Notes: generated from the sequence alone by a model not told the origin. Positions 44,011-55,320 are shown, numbered from the stretch's first letter. The stretch is DNA of 64,000 nucleotides from Caenorhabditis elegans (GCF_000002985.6 NC_003284.9:14818001-14882000); one strand, 5' to 3'. A program made the numbers and translations.

Positions 44011-45699
44011 CAAAGCCCCACTTTTGTTTATTTTTCAAGACGAGTAAGATGCTTCTTGGCCCCCATCATACCGGAAATTGTCACATAATTGTATATGCAA
44101 TATTGTGAACCCCCCTTTTCCCGTCCCGTGTAATGAGCCCACCACATGTCAAAGTTTGATATGCGCCGCAATATGGGCCGATATAAACTAAATATCAAAT
44201 GACTGAAAAGTATAGGGTTGGAGTAGAGTTTTGATTGTCATTGTGTACAAGTATTGTTTTCATGTAAAGATTTCAAAATGTGAATTAGTCGCGTTTCCGG
44301 AAAGACAATATCTTGATAATGTGGAGAAAGGCAATTTGAATATTTTACTTTCGAAAAGCGAAACAGGACAGAATCATCTGAGTTTACCTAGAGTATCGTA
44401 ACCTGAACACCTTACTTGATGTCTTTAAAACTATTATTCAAAATTAATCACTAATACTTCTTTTGATAATAATATTTTACAATCAAAAACTATTTATGGG
44501 CTGATAAAATGAGCAATGATCTGCAAGTTTGATCTTTGAGAAATACAGTACAATTTCAGATACCGTACTATTTCACTGCTTATTTTATCAACATCGCATC
44601 TGTTGAGTTGTTGAGTTGTTAGTTTGGCAAAAAAATAAAATTGCTGCAGGGTTGCACTGCAAGAAACCTTTCGGCTATTGAGATTTCGGCAATAGTCAAA
44701 ATTGCAGAAAATGAAAAGAACTCATTGCAGCGCACCGCTGAGTTACAATTCCTTGCACCATAATGGTATTGGACTCCCATAAGTCGAGATTTTTATTGGC
44801 GACACCCAGTGCCATAATTGGATCTACTCTTATACAGTTTTTGCAACTTTTTCGATGGTTTCTGAAAAGTCTTTACAATACCATTTTTTCTATTCAGTTC
44901 AATGATTCCTCCACTAACCCAAATTCGTCGCCTTCCTCTTCACCCCGTGCAACAATCTAACCTGTAATACCATGCACAAACAAAGTGTCTTCCTCTAATC
45001 CTGTTAAGGTGTCGAACATTCGATACTCTTCCTCGCGTCCTTTTGACTCGCTATGGTGGGATCATCCTCAAAGTGATGTTGCACAAGCGGCATGCAATGA
45101 CATGATCCGGTAAACTAGTGTGATTGCAAACGGATTAGCAAAATAACGCAAAATAACAATGATGTAAAAGTTCTTGTCATACTGTACATTTCATGACCAT
45201 TGTAGGTTTTTATGAGCAGGGTTTAGGGACAACTTAAAATTTAAAGTTGCTACTTGTGGGGGATTTTACAAAAATTTTTTTTTTGTTTCTAATCACGTTA
45301 AATATTGAGCATCACATCACATTATAAGAAGCAACTCAAATGAACATGTTTTTATTTTTCTTTTCTGGGCATGTATTTGTTTATTAGGGAGAAAAATTAA
45401 ATTGAACCCAGAACCCCACAAGTGATAACTTGTTTTTCATTTAAAATATTTTCATTTCAAAGAAAATACAATAACTTGCGGCTGCCAGCAATTTTTGCAT
45501 CAGCCTGACTGTATTCTACGTTTCAATACTTTTCAATTTCAATTCGGTGTTTTTTTTTGAAAGTCAAAGAAACAATACTAGACTCTGAAAAATTAAAGGA
45601 AACATGAATTCTACACAAAGTTTATTTTCGCATGTAAAACCACACTAAAAGTAGAACATGGGGGCATTTTGAAAGAATCAAGGTAAGGGGAAAACAATT

Positions 45700-46400
45700 A
45701 AAATTTATAAATTTTAAATGGCGATTGGGGGAGCTAATCTATCCGGGAGATCTTCAAGTATTATTAACAGGCAATGTTTAGTCATTCAATAATTTCTTAT
45801 AAAACTAGTCAAATACAAAAGTTTGGAGAGGTAATACTATTCTAAATAACTAGAGCAGCAAAATTTAACTAACAATAGCAACTGGGGGAAACTAGGTGTA
45901 CGGGGAATTAAGGTGTATCTATATGACAGAAACCGGAAGTTCAGCCAAAAATTAAAATACGGGAGCTCAAAAATGGCAAGTGGGGGAATTTTTCTATCGG
46001 GGAGATCTTCAATTATTATTTACAGGAAATATTTAGTCATTCAATACTTTTTTCTAAAACTGGCCAAGTACAAAAGCTTGGAAAGGATATTTAGCTAATG
46101 ACTGTAACTGTTACTGGTAACTGGAGAAAACTAGGTGTGAGGGGGATCACGGTGTCTCTACAAGACAGCAGCCGGAAAGTGGGACACAAATGAATATATG
46201 GGAGCTCAAAAATGGTTATGGTGAATGCAGGAAGTTACGGATAACCGGCAAAAATGGGGTAAAGAAAAATAATCACACGATTCTAACCTCAGAATGCGTG
46301 CTTAATGGGGAAAGGGAACAAAACAAAAAGAGTACTTGAATCAATTTTAAATAATAATCATAACGGTACATTAGGTGATATATGATATGTTGCAAGTGAA
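45700..46400. repeat. Duplicated 3' flank block of the BLF family
   Basis: The motif ATGGC(G/A)A(T/G)TGGGGGA followed by GGGAGATCTTCAA recurs at about 45718, 45973 and 51183. Longer similarity (GGTGTCTCTACAAGACAGCA; AACCTCAGAATG) links 46120-46330 with 51340-51540. It marks the downstream end of the duplicated unit. Confidence 0.75.
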
Positions 46401-46403
46401 TTG

Positions 46404-47799
46404 CTAGTGCTTGGTTCCTCCAAAAATAGTGGATGCTCTATCGCTGAAAATTCCAGTCGTCATGCGTGGTTGCTTCATTGGAGATTCCGTAGATGTGACT
46501 GTGGCAGCAAGCTTTCGACGTCTCTGAAACATAAAAATTCAAATTAGAAAAAAACCTGAATTATTAAGATGCAAAAATCGGCATATGAACTATTTAACAT
46601 TCAAAACTGATGTTCTACATAATAGCGCTGGATTAAAATCGATAAAATGACATACCGAGTTGCGCATAGTGCTAGAAGTTTGGTGCACCTGGTTCTTTAT
46701 GTAGGTGCCAAAGTCGACAATTGAAGTGTCCTTCTTTGGAGTTGAACATGTAGATGCTTCAAGCACGCTGTTTCCTTTAACTGGTTCTCTGTGAAGGATA
46801 TCTGAAAAATAGAAAACTTTATTGATTTTCAATTGCAAATGTAGACTTGCCTTTCTGAGAACCTACGGTTGTAGAAATTGCAAGATTCTGTGCAATCATT
46901 CCCTTGGACTTTGCAAAGCTTCTGTCATCGAAAGATTGTCCTGACATTGAAAAAGTGTCAGCTTTCACACTTTCTCTTTCACACTTTCTCATCTGAATAG
47001 AACGAGGCAACTCCAGCGAATCACTGGGAGGCCAAATGGTTGATGGCGATCCATCCAGCAAAACTGATGACGTATTCTTGTTTGGCGAAATATCTGAAGA
47101 GTTCATAGTTTCGCGAGCCACTTCGAGAACTCTATGGTTTGATCGCACATTAACGCTTTTGCCAGAAAGTTTACGAGAGTTTCCAAAACTCATATTATTC
47201 TCCGCTGACGCAATTTCCTCAATAGAACATCCGGCAAAAAGCTTGTTGAGAGTTTCCGTACGTTCCAGACAATGATGCATCGACAGCTTACCAAAGTACT
47301 GTTGGAAAATCTTTTCAAAATCACTTTCAATGGAAGTCGGTGGCATTTGAAAGTAAAGTTGGGATCGAGCCAAGTGGAAAACCGTTCGAAATTCGCTGAC
47401 CGCTTTCATCTTTCCACACTCGTGTGCCCATTGGAAGTAGAATTCTTTGTATTTATTGAACAGGCCGATTCCGTATGCTTGATTGTAAACTTCAGTTCCA
47501 CCAATTTTCGTGCTGCATTTGGCTAGAAGTTCAAGAAGCTTGAGCATCGCTTCGTCCCCGCGAATTTTTTCAAACTTTTCATCGTGCAAAATGTTTGTCA
47601 TTGACTTGATCAATCCTGCTTTCGCTTCCTCAAACGGCAATTCTTTGGCAAGTTTGCTCATTTCCCTGTAAAAAAGCCGGTTAGAGCCGGTACAACAGAA
47701 ATTTATTAAAAAAAAAACTTACATTGTGAACCGAATCAAGTTGAAAGAAGTTGGTGCATTGGCAAGGTGTTGGAAGGATTGTTCAATAGGCGTCACCAC
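46404..47799 (-). CDS. BLF1: family copy 1, four exons, no ATG in first exon
   Basis: Exons 47799-47723, 47665-46851, 46801-46656 and 46523-46404 join in one frame. The first exon (GTG GTG ACG CCT) has no ATG in frame, so translation must begin at the ATG formed across the exon 1/2 junction or at the next one (47661), giving about 360 residues. Intron 2 (46850-46802, 49 bases) has a GC donor, AAAG|GCAAGT. I do not know the family. The N-terminal 170 residues are helical, with FYFQWAHECGKMKAVSEFRT and a FEKIFQQYFGKL helix; they resemble by eye the Mad3/BUB1 N-terminal TPR-like region, a weak inference. The middle is Ser-rich and disordered; the C-terminus (RRRKLAAT, SPMKQPRM) is basic. Cytosolic or nuclear: no signal peptide or membrane segment. 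Confidence 0.7.
46802..46850 (-). other. GC-AG intron of BLF1
   Basis: The 49-base intron has the donor GCAAGT and acceptor ATTTTTCAG. The GC version carries the otherwise perfect AG|GCAAGT consensus typical of real GC-AG introns. If unspliced, the frame stops after ten more codons. Confidence 0.65.
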
Positions 47800-47879
47800 C
47801 TGAAACACAAAATAATAACTAAAAAATAAAGCAAAAATCATCATTTTGAAGTGGAAAGTCTCGTGGATTGGCTTGTGAA

Positions 47880-49114
47880 TTTCTGAACTTTAATTAGAAT
47901 TCAGAAAAGTCAGGATTTTGGATCTCAACGTCTACGTTCAAGTCTGCAAAAGCCGTTCCAAAATTGTCTTCCGAAAATCCAACAACCACGGAGATTTCTT
48001 CTTCAACTTCCAACTGCCTTGCATACACTCGTCTCTTCCAACTGAACTCAAGGTTCCCAAAATGACTCGCGAGAAGGTGGATATTTGCCGGGAACAAGGG
48101 TGTTGGGAGGATGGAAACCGACTTCTTCATTTTCATCTAGGATGGATCTTGTCAAGGATGCCAACACATTCTTCAATCACTTCAATCTCAGTAATCACCG
48201 TTTAATTCGAGGAGACCTCCATCCATTGGTAAGGAAAGAGACTGGAAACTCTACGAAGACGCCATCAAGGACTTGAAGAACTATTCAAGCTTCGGTTCGT
48301 AAGAATCACGGCCCGAAAAGTGATACATGTACGCAATTTGTCTACCGTACATCTGGGCGTCTGGGCGCATTTTTCTCAAAAAACGGCTGGTCCAACATTT
48401 TTGTGATGCATCTAAAAAATGTTCGAAAATAAATTCTGAAATTTTTGGACCAACGCTTTTTTCTTTAAAACGCGCCCAAACCTGGCTTAACTCAAATTAT
48501 CAGAGTAGAACGCATTTGTATGGATGTACCACTTGCCGGGCCGTGCGAATCTTTCCTCAAAACTCCCCGGCAAGGTAAGGACGTCTGGAGAATCATACCA
48601 AACAATGAAAGAGTAATCTTTTTCGAGCAGATTGTGCTACCAGCTCTCCTACACTCTAGTGAAACTTGGGAATGTAATGCTGGATCCACCCTGAGACTCA
48701 AAAGAACTGTCAATGATCTCATCGAAGCTTCAGGAATTCGGAAGTAGAACTTCAACCTGAATCGATACCTTCTTGCAAAGCAATCACAATTCGCGGGACA
48801 CATTTTGAGTAGAGACCAAAGCCGCTGGACAAAAATCCGCACCGAAGGGGACCCAAGTAAAAACAAAAATTGGGAACGTGCCGTTGGAGGACAGAAGAAG
48901 AGATTGAATAAAGACATTGACGACAAATACTCAATTCTACCACAACTCCGCTAGGTCTGGACAAGTCGTCGTCGTAGAATAAGACTGGGAATTCTCACTC
49001 TGAAGGTTCCATGGCAGTCCATTACACGTACCAACCGTGAAAAATGAAAAGAGTTTGTCCGCAGTTGCCTAGCAACTTGAACCAACCGGACATCAGAGTA
49101 TCAAAGTAAGTAAG
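47880..49114 (+). mobile_element. Decayed RTE-like non-LTR retrotransposon, 3' part (copy 1)
   Basis: On the plus strand it holds a broken endonuclease end (DLVKDANTFFNHFNLSNHRLIR, matching the SDHRLIR block of RTE endonucleases when split at the mutated Asn). A late reverse-transcriptase segment follows (FEQIVLPALLHSSETWECN). The end ATCAAAGTAAGTAAGTAA is the short tandem tail typical of RTE elements. Frames are interrupted by stops and shifts, and a block at about 48308-48486 looks like a separate small insertion. It lies between BLF1 and BLF2, opposite to their strand. Confidence 0.75.
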
Positions 49115-50300
49115 TAAAATCGATAAAATTACATACCGCGTTGGGCATTGTGGCAGAATCTTGGTGCTGCTGGTTCTTCATGTAGGTGGAAACGTCAACA
49201 AATGAAATCTCTTCCTTTGGAGTTGAGCATGTAGATGCTTCGAGCACGCTGTTTCCTCTAACTGCTCCTCTGTGAAGGATATCTGAAATATTGAAAAGTT
49301 TAGTAAGTTTCATTTGCAAATGTTAGCTTGCCTTTTTGAGAATCTACGGTTGTAGAAATTGCAAGATTCTGTGCAAACATTCCCTTGGACTTTGCAGAGC
49401 TTCTGTCATTGAAGGGTTGTCCTGACATTGAGAAAGATTCAGTGTATTTGGATAGCACTACATCATTGACCGTAGACTGCAATTCACATTTTTTCAACCG
49501 ACGAGCGCGAAGCAACTCCAGCGAATCATTGGGACAGGCAGACCAAATGGTTGATGGGGATCCATCCAGCAGAATTGATGACTCACTCTTGTTTGGCAGA
49601 ATATCTGAAGAGCTCATAGTCTCGCGAATCACTTCGAGAACTCTACGGTGTGGTAGCACAGTAACGCTTCCGCCAGAAAGTTCAACAGGGGTTCCAAGAC
49701 TTCTAACATTCTCAGCCGGCATCAATTCCTCAAAAGAGCATTTGGCAAAAAGCTGGTCGAGAGTTCCTGTACGTCCCAGAACACGTTGCATCGACAGCAT
49801 GCCAAAGTACTGTTGGAAAATCTTCTCAAAATCCTTTTCAATCAAAGTCGGTGACATTCGGTTGCCAAGTTTGCATCGAGCCAAGTGGAAAACCGTTCGA
49901 AATTGGCTGACCGATTTCATCTTTCCACACTCGTGTGCCCATTGGAAGTAGAATTCTTTGTAATAATTAAACAGATCCAATCCGTACGCTTGCTTGTAAA
50001 CCTCAGCTCCACCAATTTTCGTGCTGCATTTGGCGAGCATCTCGAAAAGATTGAGCATCGCTTCGTCCCCGCGAATCTTTTCAAACTTCTCATCGTGCAA
50101 AATATGTGCGATTGACTTGATCAATCCTGTTTTCGCTTCCTTAAACGGCAATTTTTTCGCAAGTTCGCCCATTTGCCTGTAAAGTCATTTTAAAGTTTAT
50201 GTAACCTCGAAATCGAAAAATAGACTTACACTGTGAACCAAATCAAGTTGAGAGAAGTTGGTGCACAGGCAAGGTGTTGGAAGGATTGCTCAATGGACAT
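49101..50300 (-). CDS. BLF2: family copy 2, last exon lost to the retroelement
   Basis: Exons 50300-50230, 50176-49332 and 49282-49137 join in frame from ATG TCC ATT GAG. GC-AG intron 2 is 49331-49283. The normal terminal exon (RRRKLAAT-type) is absent: 20 bases past the third exon the sequence becomes the TTACTTACTTA tail of the retrotransposon. Reading through the former donor adds VCNFIDFTYLL and a stop at 49101, for about 365 residues. The N-terminal domain is complete (FYFQWAHECGKMKSVSQF). The start is two codons downstream of the position used by BLF3. The protein could be functional if the C-terminal basic tail is dispensable; otherwise it is a young pseudogene. Confidence 0.6.
49283..49331 (-). 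other. GC-AG intron of BLF2
   Basis: 49 bases, donor GCAAGC, acceptor ATATTTCAG. Same position, phase and length as in BLF1. Confidence 0.6.
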
Positions 50301-51605
50301 TACTACCTGAAACACAGAATACAGTCGCGCCAAAGCTATCGCTCAGTGAAAACCGCAATTCCGCCGAGTGGACCCTGTTTTTAAGCCCAAGGCGCTGCTT
50401 TTAGTCTTGTCTACTGAAAACAAAGACACGAACAATTATAGAACAGAGAAGACTGAAAAAAACCGTCATCCGTGCTTTCAAAACGGATTCCAGCTTTGCA
50501 AAATTTTAGTTTTCACGGAGCGATCACTTGAATTACTTGAAAAAGAAAGCAAAAATTAATACTCTGAAGTGAAAAAAAAATGCAATTTCGTAGAAAAAAA
50601 TAAAGAAAGAGAACAAAAAAAAACAGTCAAACACCGACAAAACAGCAAACAACTGAATGAAAACACTGCGGACCAACGCGTCCACCAGTCGCGGCAAGTG
50701 CGCTCCATTGACGCCACCCGTTTCTCCCACCCGCGCGCAAAACGTAGATTGAGAAAACACACAGAAAGAATAGGCATAGAAAAACATATTTTTAGTCTGG
50801 AACTTTTGCCACGACAAAAAGTGACTTCTCACATAAAAATAATTTTTGAGAATTGGGAAAATAATTTCATTGTCTCAGCCCGAAAATTTTTTGTAAACTG
50901 AAGAATGTCGGAAAAATAAATATTAATCTGCAACTATTTGACATTTAAAAATTCAATCGACCTTAATGGCTATTTGAGACAATTGTGGAACAAAAACAAT
51001 TGGAAGATATGGGTTGTCTAATTAAAACTTTTTATTCAACAATAATTTGAGGAAAAAAAGTATAATTCATGAAATTAAAATACGTATTAATACTTTTGTA
51101 AATTAAAATAAAAAGGTGAGCAAAACTACTAGAAATTTAAAAAAAAGGCAACGAAAAAACAATGAAAACTCGTAAATTTTAAATGGCAAGTGGAGGAATT
51201 TTTCTATCGGGGAGATCTTCAATTATTATTTAAAAGCAATATTTAGTCATTCAATAATATTTTCTAAAACTAGTCAAGTACAAAAGCTTTGAGAGGATAT
51301 TTGTAACTGGTAACTGGGGGAAACAACTGTAACTGGTAACTGGGGGAAGCTAGGTGTAAGGGGATCACGGTGTCTCTACAAGACAGCAGCCGGAAAGAGG
51401 GACATAAATGAAAATATGGGAGCTCAAAAATGATTATGGTAAATGCAGGAAATTACTGATAGCCGGCAAATTTGTGATTGAAAAAAGCATAATCACACGA
51501 TTCTAACCTCAGAATGTGTGCTTAATGGGGAAAGGAAACAAACAAGAGTACTTGAATCAAGGTGAAACAAACATAAAAAAAGTGAATTAGGTTGCAAGTA
51601 GATTT
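50301..51605. other. Spacer between the two duplicated units
   Basis: 50310-50780 is the presumed BLF2 promoter: GTCGCGCCAAAGCTATCGCT next to the first exon, then a GC-rich block with GCGGCAAGTGCGCTCCATTG. Both recur upstream of BLF4. 51170-51600 is the BLF3 3' flank, similar to 45700-46400. The rest is AT-rich without features. Confidence 0.6.
50305..50770 (-). promoter_or_regulatory. BLF2 upstream region, duplicated
   Basis: Shares GTCGCGCCAAAGCTATCGCT and GCAAGTGCGCTCCATTGAC with the region upstream of BLF4 at 54870-55320. The two halves keep their spacing, so the promoter was copied with the gene. Confidence 0.5.
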
Positions 51606-52675
51606 CTAGTTCTTGGGACCTCCAGAACTGGTGGATGCTCTATCGTTAAAGTTTCCAGTCGCCATGCGTGGTTGCTTCATTGGAGATTCCGCAGATGTGA
51701 CTGTGGCAGTGAGCTGTCGACGTCTCTGAAAAAAAATAATTTAAAAGTAAAATCTGAATTTTAACGAATAAACAACCGACAAAAGAATTTTTTCACATGC
51801 TAGCTTCAAATAGCACTGGATTAGTATCGATAAAATTACATACCGCGTTGAGCATTGAGCTAGAAACGTCTTGCAGCTGGAATTTCGGGTAGGTGCCAAA
51901 TTTGACAATTGGCGAATTGGTTGGCGGGGATTCATTCAACAGAACTGATGACCCACTCTTGTTTGGCGAAATATATGAAGAGCTTATCATAGTTCCGCGA
52001 GCCACTTCAAGAATTCTATGGTCTGGTCGTACAGCAACGGTTCTGCCAGAAAGTTCACGAGAATTTCCAAAACTCATAACATTCTCCGCCCATGCAAATT
52101 TCTCAATCATTCCTCTGCCAAAAAGCTTGTCGAGAGCCTTACGTTCCAGACCACTTATCATCGGAAGCTGACCAAAGTACTGTTGGAAAATCTTTTCAAA
52201 ATCCTTTACAATCAAAGTCGGTGACATCTGGTAGTAAAGATTGGATAGAGCCAAGTGGAAAACCGTTCGAAATTCGCTGACCGCTTTCTTCTTTCCACAC
52301 CCGTGTGCCCATTGGAAGAAGAATTGTTTGTAATCATTGAACATATCCAATCCATATGTATGATTATCCACTTCAGGTACGCCAACTTTCGTAGTGTAGT
52401 AGGCGAGCATCATAAGTTTGAGCATCGCTTGGGGCCCGCGAATCTTTTCAAACTTCTCATCGTGCAAAATATGTGCGATTGACTTGATCAATCCTGCTTG
52501 CATTTTTTTAAAAGGCAATTCTGTGGTCATTTCAATCATTTCCCTGTAAAAGAACATGTCAAAGTTCATGCAACTGAAATTTAAAAAAAAAAACTTACGC
52601 TGTGAACCGAATCAAGTTGAGAGAAGTTGGTTCATCGGCAAGGTGTTGGAAGGATTGTTCAATGGGCGTCACCAT
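51606..52675 (-). CDS. BLF3: family copy 3, compact intact gene
   Basis: Exons 52675-52599, 52543-51844 and 51725-51606 join in frame to 298 residues from ATG GTG ACG. This is the only copy with the ATG directly after the acceptor and with an intact terminal exon (RRRQLTATVTSAESPMKQPR). Exon 2 is a fusion: the segment that in BLF1 and BLF2 holds the end of exon 2, the GC-AG intron and the start of exon 3 has been deleted in frame, joining NESPPTNSPIVKFGTYPKFQ. The helical N-terminal domain is present (FFFQWAHGCGKKKAVSEFRT). It is the most complete member by open reading frame and the best candidate for a functional gene. Confidence 0.7.
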
Positions 52676-52759
52676 CTGAAACACAAAATTATAATTAAAA
52701 AATAAAGCAAAAATTATTGTCTAATTTTCTGGGTAACTGCAACAATCAAAAGAACAAGA

Positions 52760-53647
52760 AAACGCATTTGAACATCAGCAAAAAACATCAAACGACTGAA
52801 TGAAAAAAACAACGCGGAATGACGAACTGGCTCCCTGGATTTTTGGCAACGTCTTGGGAATCTCCAACATCCACGGAAATTTTTTCTTCAACTGCCTTTC
52901 ATTCACTCGTCTCTCCCAACTAAACTAGATTCCCAAAAAAAAAAACAGAAGGTGGACAGTTGCCGGGAACAAGGGTGTGGGGAGGATGGAAATCGACTTC
53001 TTCATTTCATAAATGATCCATCTTGTCAAGGATGTCAACACATTCTCCAATCACTTCAATCTCAGTGATCACTGTTTGATTCGATTGACATGGGCTATCT
53101 CGTCGAAATCCGAACGCGTTCACTCGTTTAAAGACTCTTTACGAAAACGCCATCAAAGACTTAAAACACAATTCAAGCTTCGGTTCGTACGAATCTTTTG
53201 TCAAACCTTTCTGGCAAGGACTGGCTCCCTTCCTGCTCTCAAACGTCAAGGGACCAACGATATTACAAAAGAGAGAATATAATTTCTCGAATCTCCCGAT
53301 CCAGATCGCGGATCGGGAAATCCGCCCCTGCCAACATTTCTTTGAAATACCTCGAAATAGCAGATCTTACTGCCAACCGCATAGAAATCCGGAAAATCGT
53401 TGAACCCTACTTCAAATGAATCAAGTCTTGCACGAAGTCTAAGTCTTCATAATTGCAATCCCGTTCTAGCCATTCTCTAGTGCAAAGTACGACTAGAGAC
53501 CAGTAAACTCATTAAATCTGCTCCAGGTCTAGACAATGTAGATTCTGCGATACGCTAACATGGAGGTGAAACCGTAGTTGGCGTAGTCACTGCTCCGCAG
53601 TTGCCTCGCAACTTGAACCGACCAGACATCAAAGTATCAAAGTAAGT
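52760..53647 (+). mobile_element. Decayed RTE-like retrotransposon, 3' part (copy 2)
   Basis: Same orientation and same left boundary region as copy 1 (GTTGCCGGGAACAAGGGTGT; endonuclease remnant NHFNLSDHCLIR). It ends TATCAAAGTAAGTAAGG against the BLF4 third exon. The interior differs from copy 1: an SKSERV to KIVEPYF stretch is kept that copy 1 lacks, and the RT segment is lost. Many stops; not mobile. Confidence 0.75.
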
Positions 53648-54861
53648 AAGGAAAATCGATAAAATGACTTACCGAGTTGGGCATAGTGCTAGAAGCTTGG
53701 TGCTGCTGGTTCTTCATGTAGGTGCCGAAGTTGACAATTGAAATCTCTTCCTTTGGAGTTGAGCATGTAGATGCTTCGAGCACGATGTTTCCTCTAACTG
53801 CTCCTCTGTGAAGGATATCTGAAATATTGAAAAGTTTAGTAAGTTTCATTTGCAAATGTTGGCTTGCCTTTTTGAGAATCTACGGTTGTGACTGTGGCAG
53901 TGAGCTGTCGACGTCTCTGAAAAAAATAATTTAAAAGTAAAATCTGAATTTTAACAAATAAGCAACCAACAAAAGAATTATTTCACATGCTAGCTTCAAA
54001 TAGCACTGGGTTAAAATCGATAGAATGACATACCGCGTTGAGCATTGAGCTAGAAACGTTTTGCAGATGGATCTTCGGGTAGGTGCCAAATTTGATAATT
54101 GGCGAATTGGTTGGCGGCGATTTATTCAACAGAACTGATGAGTCACTCTTGTTTGGCGAAATTTCTGAAGAGCTCATCATAGTTCCGCGAGCCACTTCAA
54201 GAACTCTATGGTTTGGTCGCACATCAACGCTTCTGCCAGAAAGTTCACGAGAGTTTCCAAAACTCATAACATTCTCCGCTGACGCAAATTCCTCCACAGA
54301 GCATCCGGCAAAAAGCTTGTTGAGAGTTTCCGTACGTTCCAGACAATGATGCATCGACAGCTTACCAAAGTACTGTTGGAAAATATTTTCAAAATCCTTT
54401 TCAATGGAAATCGGTGACAAGTGGTAGAAAAGTTGGGATCGAGCCAAGAAGAAAACCGTTCGAAATTGGCTGACCGATTTTATCTTCCCACACTCGTGTG
54501 CCCATTGGAAGTAGAATTCTTTGTAATAATTAAACAGATCCAATCCGTACGCTTGCTTGTAAACCTCAGCTCCACCAATTTTCGTGCTGCATTTGGCGAG
54601 CATCTCGAAAAGATTGAGCATCGCTTCGTCCCCGCGAATCTTTTCAAACTTCTCATCGTGCAAAATATGTGCGATTGACTTGATCAATCCTGTTTTCGCT
54701 TCCTTAGACGGCAATTCTTTCGCAAGTTCGCTCATTTCCCTGTAAAGTCATGTTAAAGTTTATGAAACCTGAATTGAGAAATAGACTTACACTGTGAACC
54801 AAATCAAGTTGAGAGAAGTTGGTGCACAGGCAAGGTGTTGGAAGTATTGCTCAATAGACAT
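53637..54861 (-). CDS. BLF4: chimeric family copy
   Basis: Exons 54861-54791, 54739-54034, 53916-53868 and 53818-53673 stay in one frame, then read through to a stop at 53637 (about 335 residues). The 5' end is BLF2-like (ATG TCT ATT GAG). Exon 2 has the BLF3-type fused end (SPPTNSPIIKFGTYPKIH). The third exon starts as the BLF3 terminal exon (RRRQLTATVT) and switches after about 30 bases to the end of BLF2 exon 2 (TTVDSQK), followed by the GC-AG intron (53867-53819) and the BLF2 third exon, truncated by the retroelement tail. The gene thus looks built by recombination or gene conversion between the BLF2- and BLF3-type copies. If the GC intron is not removed, the frame ends at GKPTFANETY. Confidence 0.55.
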
Positions 54862-54869
54862 TACCACCT

Positions 54870-55320
54870 GAAACACAAAATACAGTCGCGCCAAAGCTAT
54901 CGCTCCGTGAACACAGCAGTTCCGCAGAGTGGGCCCTGTTTTTAAGTTAGGGACGCGGCTTTCAGTCTTATTTTTTTTTTACTAAAAACAAAGACCCAAA
55001 AAATTGTAAAACAGATAATACTGAAAAAACCGCCGCCGCTGCTTGCAAACGGGGTACCGGCTGCGCAAAATTGCATTTTTCACGCAACTGTAATTACTAA
55101 AAAACAAATCAAAAATTAATATTTTAAAGTAGAAAAATTTTTAAAAAATTTCAAAAGAACAAAAAGAAAGAGAACAAAAAAAAGCAGTTGCACATCGACG
55201 AAACATCCAAAACTGAATGAAAACAGCCGAGAACACTGCGGACCTTCACAAGTTGCGGCAAGTGCGCTCCATTGACAACCATTCCTCCGCGCGCGCGCAA
55301 AACACCGATTGCGAAAACAA
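54870..55320 (-). promoter_or_regulatory. BLF4 upstream region, duplicated
   Basis: Second copy of the region at 50305-50770: GTCGCGCCAAAGCTATCGCT close to the acceptor, then AAAACTGAATGAAAAC, ACACTGCGGAC and GCAAGTGCGCTCCATTGAC. Confidence 0.5.

Larger units (their letters stand above)
43802..46403. other. Gene-free stretch upstream of dmd-4 and downstream of BLF1
   Basis: 43860-44060 is a GC-richer block that probably contains the dmd-4 promoter. 44100-45700 shows no feature I can name. 45700-46400 holds repeated blocks that recur at 51170-51600 as 3' flanks of the duplicated gene family. Confidence 0.55.

Noticed and set aside
48492-48926. Minus-strand open frame of 144 codons
   Set aside because: Antisense of the decayed reverse-transcriptase region of the RTE-like element.
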